From the NCBI GenBank assembly GCA_029203105.1, contig CP119318.1:3982501-4046500 (forward strand): a DNA stretch of 64,000 bases, given 5' to 3'. Below are positions 63,508-64,000 of this stretch, in pieces (the stretch's first letter is position 1; each line of letters opens with the position of its first letter). The translations under genes were made by a program, and so were the position numbers. The notes below the pieces were generated by a model. It was given only the letters and a program-made list of their open reading frames with translations. It had not been told where the DNA came from and searched no databases. The stretch comes from Candidatus Kaistia colombiensis. Lineage in GTDB: Bacteria; Pseudomonadota; Alphaproteobacteria; Rhizobiales; Kaistiaceae.

Positions 63508-63873
63508 ATGAAGAAGATCGCAGCCGCCGCTCTCGCCACCCTGATCGGCATCACCGCCATCGTCGGCACCGCCGAAACGGCTTCCGCCGAGAACGGCCGC
63601 AACGCCGCTCTGGCAGCCGGCGCCGTCGTCGGTCTGGGTGTCGGCGCCCTGCTCGCCGCGCCGCGCTATGACGGTGGCTACGAGGTCGCCCCGCCCCGTT
63701 ACGCCGCCCCGGTCTATGACGATGGCTACCGCGCCCCGCCGCGCCGCGTCGTCCGTGCCAATTGGCGCGCCCACACCGACTGGTGCTACGACAACTACCG
63801 CTCCTATGACGAACGCAGCGACACCTTCATCGGTCGCGACGGCAACGAATACCGCTGCCGCGGTTCGTACTGA
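63508..63873 (+). CDS. BA14K family secreted protein
   Basis: This 121-residue protein has a signal peptide (MKKIAAAALATLIGITAIVG, cleavage near ETASA). A Gly/Ala hydrophobic segment (AALAAGAVVGLGVGALLAAP) and a Pro/Tyr/Arg-rich linker follow. The C-terminus HTDWCYDNYRSYDERSDTFI then GNEYRCRGSY is the BA14K signature, with two cysteines. BA14K is an immunoreactive, lectin-like surface protein of Brucella. The gene has GGGAG 8 bases upstream and shares its 20-base start region with the DUF1127 gene. Confidence 0.85.
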   Translation: MKKIAAAALATLIGITAIVGTAETASAENGRNAALAAGAVVGLGVGALLAAPRYDGGYEVAPPRYAAPVYDDGYRAPPRRVVRANWRAHTDWCYDNYRSYDERSDTFIGRDGNEYRCRGSY

Positions 63874-63889
63874 GGTTTCAGGTCGAGCC

Positions 63890-64000
63890 TCACCGCTCCT
63901 TCAGGGAGAGGCGAGGACGGCGCCTCTCCGGTGAGAGCTATGGTCCCGGCCGCGACGCCGCAAAGCCGTCATTCCCGCGGAAGCAGGAATCCATGGTTGA
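63890..64000. repeat. partial family A and family B repeats at the window end
   Basis: CTCCTTCAGGGAGAGGCGAG (near 63896) is a one-arm remnant of family A. CGTCATTCCCGCGGAAGCAG followed by GAATCCATGG (63968-63997) is a family B unit. Nothing else is supported in the last 127 bases. Confidence 0.65.

Overview
The window is 64 kb of GC-rich chromosome from an alphaproteobacterium, most likely of the Hyphomicrobiales (Rhizobiales). The evidence is the company of genes: a CckA-type hybrid kinase, a DksA with a degenerate zinc finger, BA14K, DUF1127, DUF1194 and DUF3309 proteins, a recA promoter carrying a near-consensus alphaproteobacterial SOS box, and a 2059-residue apolipoprotein-like protein resembling the Growth Pole Ring (GPR) protein of polar-growing Rhizobiales. 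Promoter-like pairs of the form TTGNNN-N17-CTATAG recur. No phage, insertion sequence, plasmid gene or CRISPR array was seen; this looks like ordinary core and accessory chromosome.

Layout. 1-2.7 kb: minus-strand trmJ, murI and a GT87-like membrane glycosyltransferase. 2.8-7.3 kb: an HdeD-like membrane protein and three family 2 glycosyltransferases, the middle one with lost catalytic motifs. 7.5-10.1 kb: icd (frame broken), a GNAT enzyme and a META-domain secreted protein. 11-16.4 kb: a CUT1 sugar/polyol ABC transporter (ATPase frame broken twice) followed by a dicarbonyl/L-xylulose-reductase-like dehydrogenase. 16.4-22.8 kb: Kef antiporter, alaS, a GFA-family protein and recA. 22.9-31.3 kb: a mixed accessory stretch with a serine hydrolase, an atypical SDR, psuG, a winged-helix regulator, a VWA protein, a methyltransferase and a cytochrome P450.

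31.4-42.7 kb: cell-cycle, flagellar and stress genes (cckA, fliO, dksA, a FlgN-like protein, sixA, the ycjX-ycjF pair), then a cupin, ferredoxin-NADP reductase and a 2Fe-2S ferredoxin. 43.5-49.7 kb: the giant GPR-like gene with 35 tandem 22-residue units. 49.9-56 kb: two MFS exporters, small DUF proteins, a secreted trypsin-like protease, a fatty-acid-hydroxylase-family membrane enzyme, two divergent HTH regulators and two identical tRNA-Lys(CTT) genes. 56.2-64 kb: a phytase-like secreted protein (frame broken four times), leuA with a leucine-rich leader peptide, a glycosyltransferase, a PhzF protein and a BA14K protein, separated by dispersed palindromic repeats.

Three genes carry seven single-base insertions in total, each restoring a full-length family member when one base is removed. 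Uncorrected sequencing insertions are the simplest explanation, at least for icd. The most interesting items are the GPR-like repeat protein with its recent 132-bp internal duplication, the leuA leader/attenuator candidate, and the degenerate glycosyltransferase paralogue.
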